Shown one piece after another: positions 1 to 5,807 of a stretch of DNA of 17,727 bases. The stretch is from CAYJSJ01 sp964373065 (GTDB lineage Bacteria; Patescibacteriota; Gracilibacteria; Peribacterales; Peribacteraceae). Below the pieces are notes generated by a model. It was not told the DNA's origin. It saw only the letters and a list, made by a program, of their open reading frames with translations, and did no database searches. The DNA lies in contig CAYJSJ010000023.1 in assembly GCA_964373065.1 (NCBI GenBank), positions 1-17,727 of the forward strand, in the 5' to 3' direction. Position 1 is the stretch's first letter. The number at the start of each line of letters is the position of its first letter. The position numbers and the translations under genes are program-made.

Positions 1-8
1 ACTCCTAA

Positions 9-95
9 TTCCCCAGTTCCCTAATTCCCTATTTCCCCAGTTCCCTATTTCCCTATTTCCCCAGTTCCCTATTTCCCTAATTCCCTATTTCCCTA
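9..95. repeat. 8-bp tandem repeat tract, TTCCCTAN family
   Basis: Eleven consecutive 8-bp units (TTCCCCAG, TTCCCTAA, TTCCCTAT variants) run from 9 to 95, and bases 1-8 look like a decayed twelfth. Variation is confined mostly to the last three positions. The tract lies about 90 bases upstream of the first gene, with the C-rich strand on that gene's sense strand. The opposite strand carries GGG/GGGG runs every 8 bases and could form G-quadruplexes. The same unit family, in the opposite orientation, recurs at 11523-11590. The tract may continue beyond the window start. Confidence 0.95.
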
Positions 96-183
96 CAAAA
101 AATCCCTCCACTGTAAGTATGCACTCTCCACTTCGTCATATATCCTGACAGAGCACACGTCATTATATTTTTCCTTTCTCTCT

Positions 184-786
184 ATGAACACTGCTCAGCG
201 ATTTTTCCCTCTCTCCATTCTTGGCGTCATGGCACTCGCGCTTGCACCATTGGCATCGGCGAATGGAATAGGTTTCGGTGCGAGCATGCGTGGACATCTG
301 CGTGACGCTCTCGCCAATGTAGACTCTGAAACGCGCGTCGAGATCAAAGCGGCGTTCGAAGCCTGCCGCGAAAAAAATGCGGACTATCAGGAAGCGGTCA
401 TGTACACATGCGCAGAGGCAGTTGCTCTGCAGTACGGATTTACACTTCCTGAACACGGCCAAGGCAAAATAAAAGGTATCCGTGCCCGCATCGGTCACAA
501 GTTCCGTTCATCCATCGAAGAAACCTGCGGCGAACGTGAAGATACCGAGGAGTGGCGCACGTGTGCCAAGAATACACGCGGTGAAGTGCGCAGTGATCTT
601 AAAGAGAATCATCCGAGAATGTTCAAGCGCATGCGACGGCATAGCGGTTCCAGAGTATCTACGGAGCTTCGAGCGGAGCTAAAAGCGTGCCGCGAGCAGG
701 AAACTGCGGAAGCAAAACGAACCTGCATTCTAGAGATTACCACAAAGATTCGCGCTCAGATGCAATCACAAACGGACCCCAACTAA
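184..786 (+). CDS. Secreted hypothetical protein with three cysteine pairs
   Basis: The 200-residue product is not recognised as a known family. Residues 1-26 form a classical signal peptide: a short basic N-region, a hydrophobic core at about 8-22, and an Ala-Ser-Ala cleavage site near 24-26. The mature part is charged and predicted mostly helical. It contains three similar segments, each with a cysteine pair: C61/C76 (14 residues apart), C115/C127 and C169/C181 (11 apart each). Each pair sits in a sequence of the type (E/K)xCxE...RTC, which suggests three disulfide-stapled helical hairpins from internal duplication. It is probably exported outside the membrane. No Shine-Dalgarno sequence precedes the ATG; a TATATT hexamer lies at 164-169. 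A strong terminator follows, so the gene looks monocistronic. Function is unknown. Confidence 0.8.
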   Translation: MNTAQRFFPLSILGVMALALAPLASANGIGFGASMRGHLRDALANVDSETRVEIKAAFEACREKNADYQEAVMYTCAEAVALQYGFTLPEHGQGKIKGIRARIGHKFRSSIEETCGEREDTEEWRTCAKNTRGEVRSDLKENHPRMFKRMRRHSGSRVSTELRAELKACREQETAEAKRTCILEITTKIRAQMQSQTDPN

Positions 787-808
787 AAATCCAATAGAAC
801 GGAATGTT

Positions 809-843
809 GAGAACGACTCTTATCTGCGGGGGTCGTTCTTTTA
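809..843 (+). terminator. Rho-independent terminator after the secreted protein gene
   Basis: The arms AGAACGAC (810-817) and GTCGTTCT (832-839) pair perfectly around a 14-base loop, with a run of T at 839-842 directly after. It begins 24 bases after the stop codon of the upstream gene and ends before the next gene at 871, so it should separate the two transcripts. Confidence 0.85.
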
Positions 844-870
844 TGGTCTGATTACCGTTACACTGCCACC

Positions 871-1287
871 ATGCACTTCCCCGTTGAACTCAAAGAAAAG
901 TACGAGAAGATCGCTGCGGCAATCGGCCTGAAGCCGGAGGATGTGGAGGAACGCTTTGCCGGTGGCGGCGGGCACGGCGGACAAAAGATCAATAAATCCC
1001 AAAACTGCGTGGAGCTTCACCATATACCAAGCAAAACGATTGTCCGCTACCAGCACCACCGGGGTCTCCATAGGAATCGTGTGGAGGCTTGGCAACTCCT
1101 GATCCTCAAGGTACAGGAGCACGTGATCGGTGATGCTTCGGAACTCAGCCGGAAGCATCATAAGATCGAGAAACAGAAGCAGCGACGATCGCGTAGAACA
1201 AAGCAAAAGATGCTCGCCGAGAAGCACGACCGCAGCGATATAAAAGCATCCCGACGGAAGATTGAGTTATCCGAAGGGCCGACTTAA
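871..1287 (+). CDS. Stand-alone GGQ-domain release-factor-like protein (ribosome rescue type)
   Basis: The 138-residue protein consists of a class-I release factor catalytic domain only. The catalytic GGQ loop is GGGGHGGQKINKS at about residues 31-43, with GGQ at 36-38, followed by the family pattern of a His-Ile-Pro segment and RYQHHRGLHRNR (about 58-70). The codon-recognition domains of RF1/RF2 are absent. The C-terminal third is very basic (rich in Lys/Arg), as in ArfB/YaeJ and the mitochondrial MTRFR/C12orf65 group, where the tail enters the ribosome. The expected activity is peptidyl-tRNA hydrolysis on stalled ribosomes. It converges on the bL28 gene, overlapping it by 4 bases at the stop codons. 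No Shine-Dalgarno sequence is visible; TACACT at 857-862 lies 8 bases before ATG. The exact subfamily is not resolved. Confidence 0.88.
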   Translation: MHFPVELKEKYEKIAAAIGLKPEDVEERFAGGGGHGGQKINKSQNCVELHHIPSKTIVRYQHHRGLHRNRVEAWQLLILKVQEHVIGDASELSRKHHKIEKQKQRRSRRTKQKMLAEKHDRSDIKASRRKIELSEGPT

Positions 1288-1493
1288 ACGCTCTTTCCCT
1301 CCTGCAACCGTTTTGCCAGTGTCCGAAGATACGCTGCAGAAACCTTCATCGTCTTGTACTCACCCGTTGCAGGATCAAACACGCGCTTTTTTTGAATATT
1401 CGGACGGAACGTGCGGTTTGTCGCCCTCAGAGAATGGCTCCGGTTATGACCGGTTCCCGTTCTTCTGCCTGTTTTGACGCATTTACGTGCCAT
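1284..1493 (-). CDS. rpmB: 50S ribosomal protein bL28
   Basis: The 69-residue product matches bL28 along its length: MARKCVKTGRRTGTGHNRSH at the start, the SLRATNRTFRPN segment and a C-terminal helix ending KRLQEGKSV. bL28 sits on the large ribosomal subunit near the L1 stalk and E-site. The ATG at 1493 was chosen because bL28 normally begins M(A/S)-R-K/V-C. An in-frame TTG at 1505 would add only four residues and lies inside a 7-bp tandem repeat. Only one Cys (residue 5) is present, so this is a non-zinc (C-minus) form. The gene is divergent from the M50 peptidase gene and convergent with the GGQ protein gene (4-nt overlap). It is not next to rpmG, as it is in many bacteria. Confidence 0.93.
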   Translation of the reverse strand: MARKCVKTGRRTGTGHNRSHSLRATNRTFRPNIQKKRVFDPATGEYKTMKVSAAYLRTLAKRLQEGKSV

Positions 1494-1500
1494 TGCGCAG

Positions 1501-1611
1501 GACAATGTAAAATGAAAAATGTACCATGTACAATGAAATACAGTAGAAAATCGGAGAAAGAATGGAAAACTGGCAATAATGTTACATCAGCATTGTACAT
1601 TCTACATTCCA
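1501..1611. repeat. Inverted pair of 7-bp tandem repeats between divergent genes
   Basis: Left arm: five 7-bp units from 1501 to 1535 ending in ATG (GACAATG, TAAAATG, AAAAATG, TACCATG, TACAATG). Right arm: three units from 1591 to 1611 (CATTGTA, CATTCTA, CATTCCA). The segment 1518-1535 pairs with 1591-1608 at 16 of 18 positions, including a perfect 10-bp core. Read toward each gene, both bL28 and the M50 gene are preceded by the same CATTGTA-like series. The 55 bases between the arms are A-rich and carry no recognisable feature. Confidence 0.85.
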
Positions 1612-1615
1612 TCTG

Positions 1616-2272
1616 ATGCTTCCCGGTCTCACCCCCACCTTCATCATCGCAATTTTGATCGCGGTTGCCGTTCATGAGTGGGCACACGCGTATGCGGCAT
1701 GGAAACTCGGCGATCCGACAGCAAAGTATGACGGTCGGCTGACCCTCAACCCCATCGCGCACTTAGATCCCATCGGCACGCTCCTCTTTGTGCTGGTCGG
1801 GTTTGGGTGGGGGAAACCCGTCCCCGTGGATCCCCGCTACTTCAAAAAACCCGTGCGTGACGGGGCGATTGTCGCGTTTGCAGGCCCCTTCAGCAACATC
1901 GTCCTCGCGTTTCTCGCGTTCGCTATCGCCTATCTGCTCGGTATCGCAGAGAACGTGATTGCCGGAGGCGCAGGAGGAAACACATCGATTATTGTGGAAT
2001 TTCTCAGCCAACTTCTCAGCGATATGGTCGTCATCAACCTAGTGCTAATGGCCTTCAACCTCTTGCCAGTCCCCCCGCTCGATGGCAGCAAGATCATCCG
2101 CATCTTCCTCCCATACGAATGGGAAGAGCGATACCGAGAGTTCAACCGGTACGGCCCGTGGATGTTACTCGCGCTTATCGTCGCCGGTCGCGCCTTCGGT
2201 GTCCCCATCCTCTCCATCTGGATTGAGATCATTATTACGCCGTTCTTAGCATTGATGCATGGACTGATTTGA
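1616..2272 (+). CDS. Site-2-protease-like M50 family zinc metallopeptidase, membrane protein
   Basis: The 218-residue polytopic protein has both active-site signatures of peptidase family M50: the zinc-binding HEWAH (residues 20-24) in the first membrane segment, and NLLPVPPLDG (148-157), whose Asp156 is the third zinc ligand. Other family marks are GRLTLNP (about 40-46), the DPIGT turn, and AGPFSNI (about 89-95). Four to five membrane helices are predicted. Its length fits the short FtsH-independent bacterial M50 subgroup that lacks a PDZ domain. It should cleave membrane-embedded substrates; the substrate cannot be inferred. The ATG at 1616 directly follows a 7-bp repeat tract, with TACATT at 1603-1608 seven bases upstream and no Shine-Dalgarno, consistent with a near-leaderless mRNA. 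It ends in TGA. Confidence 0.92.
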   Translation: MLPGLTPTFIIAILIAVAVHEWAHAYAAWKLGDPTAKYDGRLTLNPIAHLDPIGTLLFVLVGFGWGKPVPVDPRYFKKPVRDGAIVAFAGPFSNIVLAFLAFAIAYLLGIAENVIAGGAGGNTSIIVEFLSQLLSDMVVINLVLMAFNLLPVPPLDGSKIIRIFLPYEWEERYREFNRYGPWMLLALIVAGRAFGVPILSIWIEIIITPFLALMHGLI

Positions 2273-2282
2273 TAATTCCTCT

Positions 2283-2330
2283 GTTGATAGGTTGATCTTT
2301 GGTACCCAACATAGCAACATAGCAACGTAC
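2283..2330. repeat. 8-bp tandem repeats in opposed orientation upstream of the DUF5989 gene
   Basis: Two units at 2283-2298 (GTTGATAG, GTTGATCT) are followed, after a GGTACC-containing spacer, by three units at 2307-2330 (CAACATAG twice, CAACGTAC). The first set is approximately the reverse complement of the second, so the spacer could fold into a weak hairpin. The tract ends 7 bases before the start codon at 2338. Confidence 0.8.
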
Positions 2331-2337
2331 AATCATT

Positions 2338-2496
2338 ATGGGAAAACTAGCTATTGTTGCAGAGCTTTGGGCATTCCTCCGCATCCGCAAGAAGTGGTGG
2401 CTGCTGCCGATCATCGTATTGATCGTACTGCTGGGGCTGATACTGGTCTTTGCGCAGGGATCTGTGCTGGCGCCGTTTATTTATACAGTGTTTTGA
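2338..2496 (+). CDS. DUF5989 family small membrane protein (SxtK-like)
   Basis: This 52-residue protein begins MGKLAIVAELWAFLRIRKKW, continues with WLLPIIVLIVLLGLILV as a single membrane helix (about 21-37), and ends in the hallmark AQGSVLAPFIYTVF. The short amphipathic N-terminus, the RKKWW membrane boundary and the QGS.LAPFIYT tail are diagnostic of DUF5989. That family is almost always encoded beside an O-carbamoyltransferase and includes the small SxtK protein of saxitoxin clusters. Its biochemical role is unknown; accessory or membrane recruitment of the carbamoyltransferase is an inference. It is the first gene of the cassette 2338-5702. TACAAT at 2328-2333 lies only four bases before ATG, suggesting a leaderless transcript. 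It overlaps a longer out-of-frame ORF that is not a gene. Confidence 0.9.
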   Translation: MGKLAIVAELWAFLRIRKKWWLLPIIVLIVLLGLILVFAQGSVLAPFIYTVF

Positions 2497-2498
2497 GC

Positions 2499-2565
2499 AT
2501 TGTTGAATTGTTGTATTGTTGAGTAGCTCGCAGCAATACAGCAATCTAACAATACAGCAATATCT
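2499..2565. repeat. Inverted pair of 8-bp tandem repeats (ATTGTTGA / CAATACAG)
   Basis: Three units at 2499-2522 (ATTGTTGA, ATTGTTGT, ATTGTTGA) face four units at 2534-2565 (CAATACAG, CAATCTAA, CAATACAG, CAATATCT) across an 11-base spacer containing TAGCTCG. The arms are imperfect reverse complements and can form a long AT-rich hairpin between the stop of the DUF5989 gene and the start of the SxtJ-like gene. The right arm supplies a -10-like CAATAT (2558-2563) seven bases before ATG 2571. The same unit family appears in two copies at 13465-13480. Confidence 0.85.
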
Positions 2566-2570
2566 CCCCC

Positions 2571-2876
2571 ATGCCTCCGATGAAAATCCTCGCCATCCTC
2601 GCCATCTTCGTGATCATCATATTGATCTGTGATCATTACGAATCCAAGTTACCGCATCCGATAAATTTTCTCTACACGTGCTGGAAAAAGTTCTCGCACC
2701 TCCTCGGTATCATTATGAGCTTTCTCATTCTGACAATCCTTTGGATTATCGGTTTTGGCACCTATGGCATCATCATGAACATCATGACGCTTCGCGCGCG
2801 ATGCAAACCGAAACCTGATTCGTACTGGATCGACGTGGAACCTTCAACGACTGAATCTCTCAAGCACCAATTTTAA
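2571..2876 (+). CDS. SxtJ-like small membrane protein
   Basis: The 101-residue protein has two membrane helices (about residues 5-19 and 47-70). Between them lies an amphipathic stretch with WKKFSHLLGII, and the C-terminal tail carries KPDSYWID. The W..FSH.LG...S and SYW pattern, the position between a DUF5989 gene and a carbamoyltransferase, and the size match the SxtJ family found next to carbamoyltransferases in saxitoxin and many unrelated gene clusters. Its activity is unknown; it probably works at the membrane with the carbamoyltransferase. An internal ATG at 2580 (giving MKILAIL) is an equally good start. The preceding 8-bp repeat tract ends six bases before 2571, and no Shine-Dalgarno is seen. 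The stop lies 28 bases before the carbamoyltransferase reading frame becomes recognisable. Confidence 0.75.
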   Translation: MPPMKILAILAIFVIIILICDHYESKLPHPINFLYTCWKKFSHLLGIIMSFLILTILWIIGFGTYGIIMNIMTLRARCKPKPDSYWIDVEPSTTESLKHQF

Positions 2877-2877
2877 T

Positions 2878-2906
2878 CCTAACCCTTACCCTATCCCCAA
2901 CCCTAC
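2878..2906. repeat. CCCTAA-like hexamer repeat at the carbamoyltransferase start
   Basis: The interval contains the series CCTAACCC, TTACCC, TATCCCC, AACCC and TACG, a degenerate (TAACCC)n run. It fills the whole space between the SxtJ-like stop codon (2874-2876) and the point where homology to carbamoyltransferases begins (TAC at 2908). It therefore occupies the region where a ribosome-binding site and start codon would be expected. Similar hexamer runs lie at 4938-4980 (inside a gene) and 11611-11656. Confidence 0.8.
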
Positions 2907-4701
2907 GTACATTCTCGGCATCAGTTGCTTCTACCACGACTCCGCCGCAGTCCTCTTGAAGGATGGGGAAATCGTCTTTGCCGCACAGGAAGAACGGTTC
3001 ACCCGCATCAAGCACGATGATGCTCTTCCGGTGAACGCGATCCGAAAGGCATTGGAATATGAAGGTATAACGATGTGTGATATCGCAGCAGTCGGCTTCT
3101 ACGAAAAGCCGATGCTCAAATTCTTCGACCGCATCCTCAGTACATATTTCAAAACGTGGCCGCGGGGATTTCTGCAATACCAGATGGCAATGAAAGAATG
3201 GATGATCACAAAGCTCTGGATCCCCCATCACATCGAAAAAGAACTGAAGTATACGGGTCCGATCTTCTACGTCCCGCACCACAAATCGCACGCGGCGAGC
3301 AGCTTCTACTGCAGCGGATTTTCGGATGCGGCAATCGTGACAGCGGATGGTGTGGGTGAGTGGGCAACGACGACCATCGGGTATGGGAAGGGGAAGGATG
3401 TGCAACTGAAACAAGAAATCCATTTCCCACACTCGCTCGGACTCCTCTACTCCGCCATCACCTATTACCTCGGATTCAAGGTGAACTCCGCGGAGTACAA
3501 AGTGATGGGGCTCGCGCCCTACGGTGAGCCAAAATATATGGAAGAGATGCGGGAACTCATCGACATCAAAGAGGATGGATCGTTTGCGCTCAATATGAAG
3601 TATTTTACGTACGAGTACGGACTGCGCATGACCGGACGGGCGATGGAAAAACTGTTTAGGAAACCGACGCGCAAGCCAGAGGGTGCACTCGAGCAATTCC
3701 ACAAAGACATAGCCGCGTCTCTCCAAATGATCACGGACGAAGCGATGCTCGCGCTCTGCAAGCATGCAAAGGATGTAACAGGCAGCAAAAACCTCTGCCT
3801 CGCAGGCGGTGTTGCACTGAACTGTGTGAGTAACGGCAAAATCCTAAAGTCGGGGATGTTCAAAGAGATCTTCATCCAACCCGCCGCAGGCGACGCAGGA
3901 GGCGCTCTCGGCGCGGCGATGAGTATCTGGCATACGCTCTATGCCGATCACCAAACTGAGGATACTCCTGACGACCGAAGCCTTGATGAAGGAGGTTCTC
4001 CGCGAAAAATCGAACACGTCTTTTGGGGAACGGAATATGCCGATGATGCTATCGAGTCGCTCCTGAAGTCCGAGCGTCTTCCCTACACAAAATTCGGCAG
4101 CGACGCAGAGCTCATTGCCCAAAGCGCAAAGCTCCTAGAAGGTGATAACGTCATCGGCTGGTTCCAAGGACGCATGGAGTTCGGTCCGCGTTCACTGGGT
4201 AACCGTTCGATCATCGCGGATGCGCGCAATAAAGAGAATTGGCAGAAGGTAAATTTAAAGATTAAGTTTCGCGAGTCGTTTCGGCCGTTTGCGCCCACTG
4301 TTCTCGAGGAGCATGTTCAGGAATATTTCGATCTGGATCGCGAAAGCCCGTACATGCTGCTCGTCGCAGACGTTCACCCAGACAAACGATCCCTCATCCC
4401 CGCAGTCACGCATGTGGATGGCTCCGCGCGCATCCAAACAATCCGCCGCGACCAAAACCCGAAGTATTACGATCTGCTCAATGCGTTCTATGGTCGCACC
4501 GGCTGCCCCGTCATCATCAACACCTCCTTCAACGTCCGCGGGGAGCCGATCGTAGAGAGTCCGAAGGATGCACTCAATTGCTTTCTCCATACGCATATGG
4601 ATTACCTTGTAATGGGCAATTTCATCCTCGAGAAGTCGAAGATGCCTACAGAGCGTACCTTCAAAAAAGAGGAGTATTTGGAAAAATTTCCACTGGATTA
4701 A
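2905..4701 (+). CDS. O-carbamoyltransferase (SxtI/NodU/CmcH family), start codon non-canonical
   Basis: About 598 residues. The enzyme is expected to make carbamoyl-AMP from carbamoyl phosphate and ATP and transfer the carbamoyl group to a hydroxyl of a sugar or small molecule. The N-terminal Kae1-like domain shows YILGISCFYHDSAAV at the very start, AAQEERFTRIKHD (about 26-38), the metal-binding VPHHKSHAASSFY (about 123-135), VTADGVGEW, and CLAGGVALNCVSNG. The C-terminal YrdC-like domain begins near residue 414 with GWFQGRMEFGPRSLGNRSI and includes FRPFAPTV and INTSFNVRGEPIV. The conserved N-terminus (codons 2908-2955) is in frame, but no ATG, GTG or TTG precedes it back to the in-frame stop at 2785. 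The first canonical start, TTG 2956, would delete about 17 conserved residues. ACG at 2905, one base from ATG, stands where Met is expected; ATT 2911 and CTG 2851 are alternatives. It ends in TAATG, overlapping the next gene. Confidence 0.9.
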   Translation, partial: TYILGISCFYHDSAAVLLKDGEIVFAAQEERFTRIKHDDALPVNAIRKALEYEGITMCDIAAVGFYEKPMLKFFDRILSTYFKTWPRGFLQYQMAMKEWMITKLWIPHHIEKELKYTGPIFYVPHHKSHAASSFYCSGFSDAAIVTADGVGEWATTTIGYGKGKDVQLKQEIHFPHSLGLLYSAITYYLGFKVNSAEYKVMGLAPYGEPKYMEEMRELIDIKEDGSFALNMKYFTYEYGLRMTGRAMEKLFRKPTRKPEGALEQFHKDIAASLQMITDEAMLALCKHAKDVTGSKNLCLAGGVALNCVSNGKILKSGMFKEIFIQPAAGDAGGALGAAMSIWHTLYADHQTEDTPDDRSLDEGGSPRKIEHVFWGTEYADDAIESLLKSERLPYTKFGSDAELIAQSAKLLEGDNVIGWFQGRMEFGPRSLGNRSIIADARNKENWQKVNLKIKFRESFRPFAPTVLEEHVQEYFDLDRESPYMLLVADVHPDKRSLIPAVTHVDGSARIQTIRRDQNPKYYDLLNAFYGRTGCPVIINTSFNVRGEPIVESPKDALNCFLHTHMDYLVMGNFILEKSKMPTERTFKKEEYLEKFPLD

Positions 4702-5702
4702 TGCGCAGCACTCCTTTCATAAACATCGGCCTTGCCTTCGGCTCCATCCTTGCCTTCTTCCTGATCATTGAATTCGGCCTCCGTATTACAGGCCTCCAAA
4801 CCGTCACACCAAACCCTCCGAAGATCTACCAGCGATCGGCAAATTCGGAGATCAGCTACGAACTCAAACCCAATCTCCGCAATGAAAGGGCGTACAAGGC
4901 AAAAGTGAGCACAGACTCGCTCGGCTTCCGCCTCAATTACCCTAACCCTACCCCTAACCCTAACACTACCCCCAACCCTATCATCGCCGTCCTCGGCGAT
5001 TCCATCACCTTCGGCTATGGCGTACATGATGATGAAACGCTCTCTGCCAAGATTGAAGAAGAGCTCAACACCTACCAGCTCATCAACGCCGCAGTCCCCG
5101 GATACCAGCTCACGCAAGAAATCGCCGCATACAAAGAAAAAATCCTTCCTCTGAAACCCGAAGGTGTCATCCTCGTCTTCTACTGGAACGATCTCGACGG
5201 ATTTGCCTCCGGCATTCTCGATGACGATGGTGTTCTACGGGAAGCCGGATGGAAGCCTTCGCAAAAGTCGTGCAGCCCGATCGAGGAGGGGCTTATGGGG
5301 TGGATTCCGGGAAAGTGCTGGCTAGACGACCACAGTGCGTTCTACAAAGCATTCAAGAAATCGATCAACTTGCGGCAGAGCAAGGCGGCGCGAGATCTAG
5401 AGCGGCAGGAGGCGGCAACGTCGCAGGAGAGCGTGAAAGAAGAAGCCCTCGTTGACTACATACGGCAACTACGGGAATTCTCCCGTATCCTGCCACAGAA
5501 GCGCTATTTCGTGATCTGGCCCGATGACCTCTGGCACAGAGAAACGAAGCCGCAATTGATCGACGCAGCGCTGCGTAGTGGATTTGAAGTCGTTGATCTC
5601 TATGAGGTCTTTGGCAACGCAGTCCCGACGCTCCCGTGGGACACAGTTCACCCGAGCACAGAAGCGATTGAAAAAGCAGCGAAACATATTGCTACACAAT
5701 AA
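4701..5702 (+). CDS. SGNH/GDSL-family hydrolase with N-terminal membrane anchor
   Basis: The 333-residue protein has one membrane helix (about 9-28), a linker, then an SGNH hydrolase domain. Catalytic blocks are visible: block I GDSITFGYG with nucleophile Ser101, block II AVPGYQ (Gly134), block III YWND (Asn163), and block V DTVHPS with Asp314 and His317. Such enzymes hydrolyse or transfer esters, often on cell-surface glycans. The start at 4701 was chosen because ATG overlaps the carbamoyltransferase stop by one base (TAATG), implying translational coupling and a joint pathway. Residues 80-93 are a low-complexity Asn/Thr-Pro run (YPNPTPNPNTTPNP) encoded by a hexamer repeat, placed in the linker just before block I. 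The domain probably faces the outside of the membrane; substrate unknown. Confidence 0.9.
   Translation: MRSTPFINIGLAFGSILAFFLIIEFGLRITGLQTVTPNPPKIYQRSANSEISYELKPNLRNERAYKAKVSTDSLGFRLNYPNPTPNPNTTPNPIIAVLGDSITFGYGVHDDETLSAKIEEELNTYQLINAAVPGYQLTQEIAAYKEKILPLKPEGVILVFYWNDLDGFASGILDDDGVLREAGWKPSQKSCSPIEEGLMGWIPGKCWLDDHSAFYKAFKKSINLRQSKAARDLERQEAATSQESVKEEALVDYIRQLREFSRILPQKRYFVIWPDDLWHRETKPQLIDAALRSGFEVVDLYEVFGNAVPTLPWDTVHPSTEAIEKAAKHIATQ
4938..4980. repeat. In-frame CCCTAA-like hexamer repeat inside the SGNH hydrolase gene
   Basis: After TACCC, six 6-bp units follow from 4943 to 4978: TAACCC, TACCCC, TAACCC, TAACAC, TACCCC, CAACCC. Because the period is two codons the insertion is frame-neutral and encodes alternating Asn/Thr and Pro. 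It is the same unit family as the non-coding tracts at 2878-2906 and 11611-11656. Confidence 0.9.
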
Positions 5703-5746
5703 TCACTCAACTTGCTCATCTGGAATAAATTCCTTCATTGTTGCAA

Positions 5747-5778
5747 CGTTAGCCGGCGGTTTAAACCGCCGGCTAACG
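5747..5778. repeat. Perfect 32-bp GC-rich palindrome
   Basis: CGTTAGCCGGCGGTTT (5747-5762) is followed immediately by its exact reverse complement (5763-5778), with TTTAAA at the centre. It lies 45 bases after the SGNH hydrolase stop, in the gap between convergent genes. There is no T-run on either side, so it is not a classic intrinsic terminator, though as RNA it would be a very stable hairpin on both strands. A REP-like dispersed palindrome is the main alternative. Confidence 0.9.
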
Positions 5779-5789
5779 CATGGGCACAA

Positions 5790-5807
5790 TGACGAATGCA
5801 TTCGTCA
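5790..5807. terminator. 18-bp palindrome, possible terminator hairpin between convergent genes
   Basis: TGACGAATGCATTCGTCA is a perfect palindrome. On the + strand it is followed by GCTATTATTTTCA, a loose U-rich tail, so it may end the SGNH hydrolase transcript. Its last three bases are the TGA stop of the minus-strand GT4 gene. Terminator function is an inference. Confidence 0.45.

Noticed and set aside
9..95. CRISPR array
   Set aside because: Units are 8 bp and contiguous without spacers; no cas genes are in the window.
2292..2522. A 76-residue open frame covering the DUF5989 region
   Set aside because: It is out of frame with the 52-residue DUF5989 protein at 2338-2496, which carries the diagnostic AQGSVLAPFIYTVF tail, and its N-terminus is encoded by repeat sequence.
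2860..3765. A 301-residue minus-strand open frame under the carbamoyltransferase
   Set aside because: It is a shadow of the carbamoyltransferase codon pattern and shows no recognisable domain; the + strand protein has all family motifs.
4938..4980. True telomeric sequence or assembly contamination by eukaryotic (TTAGGG)n
   Set aside because: The runs are short, degenerate, internal, and one is in frame within a bacterial-type gene; other tracts with unrelated units show the same behaviour.
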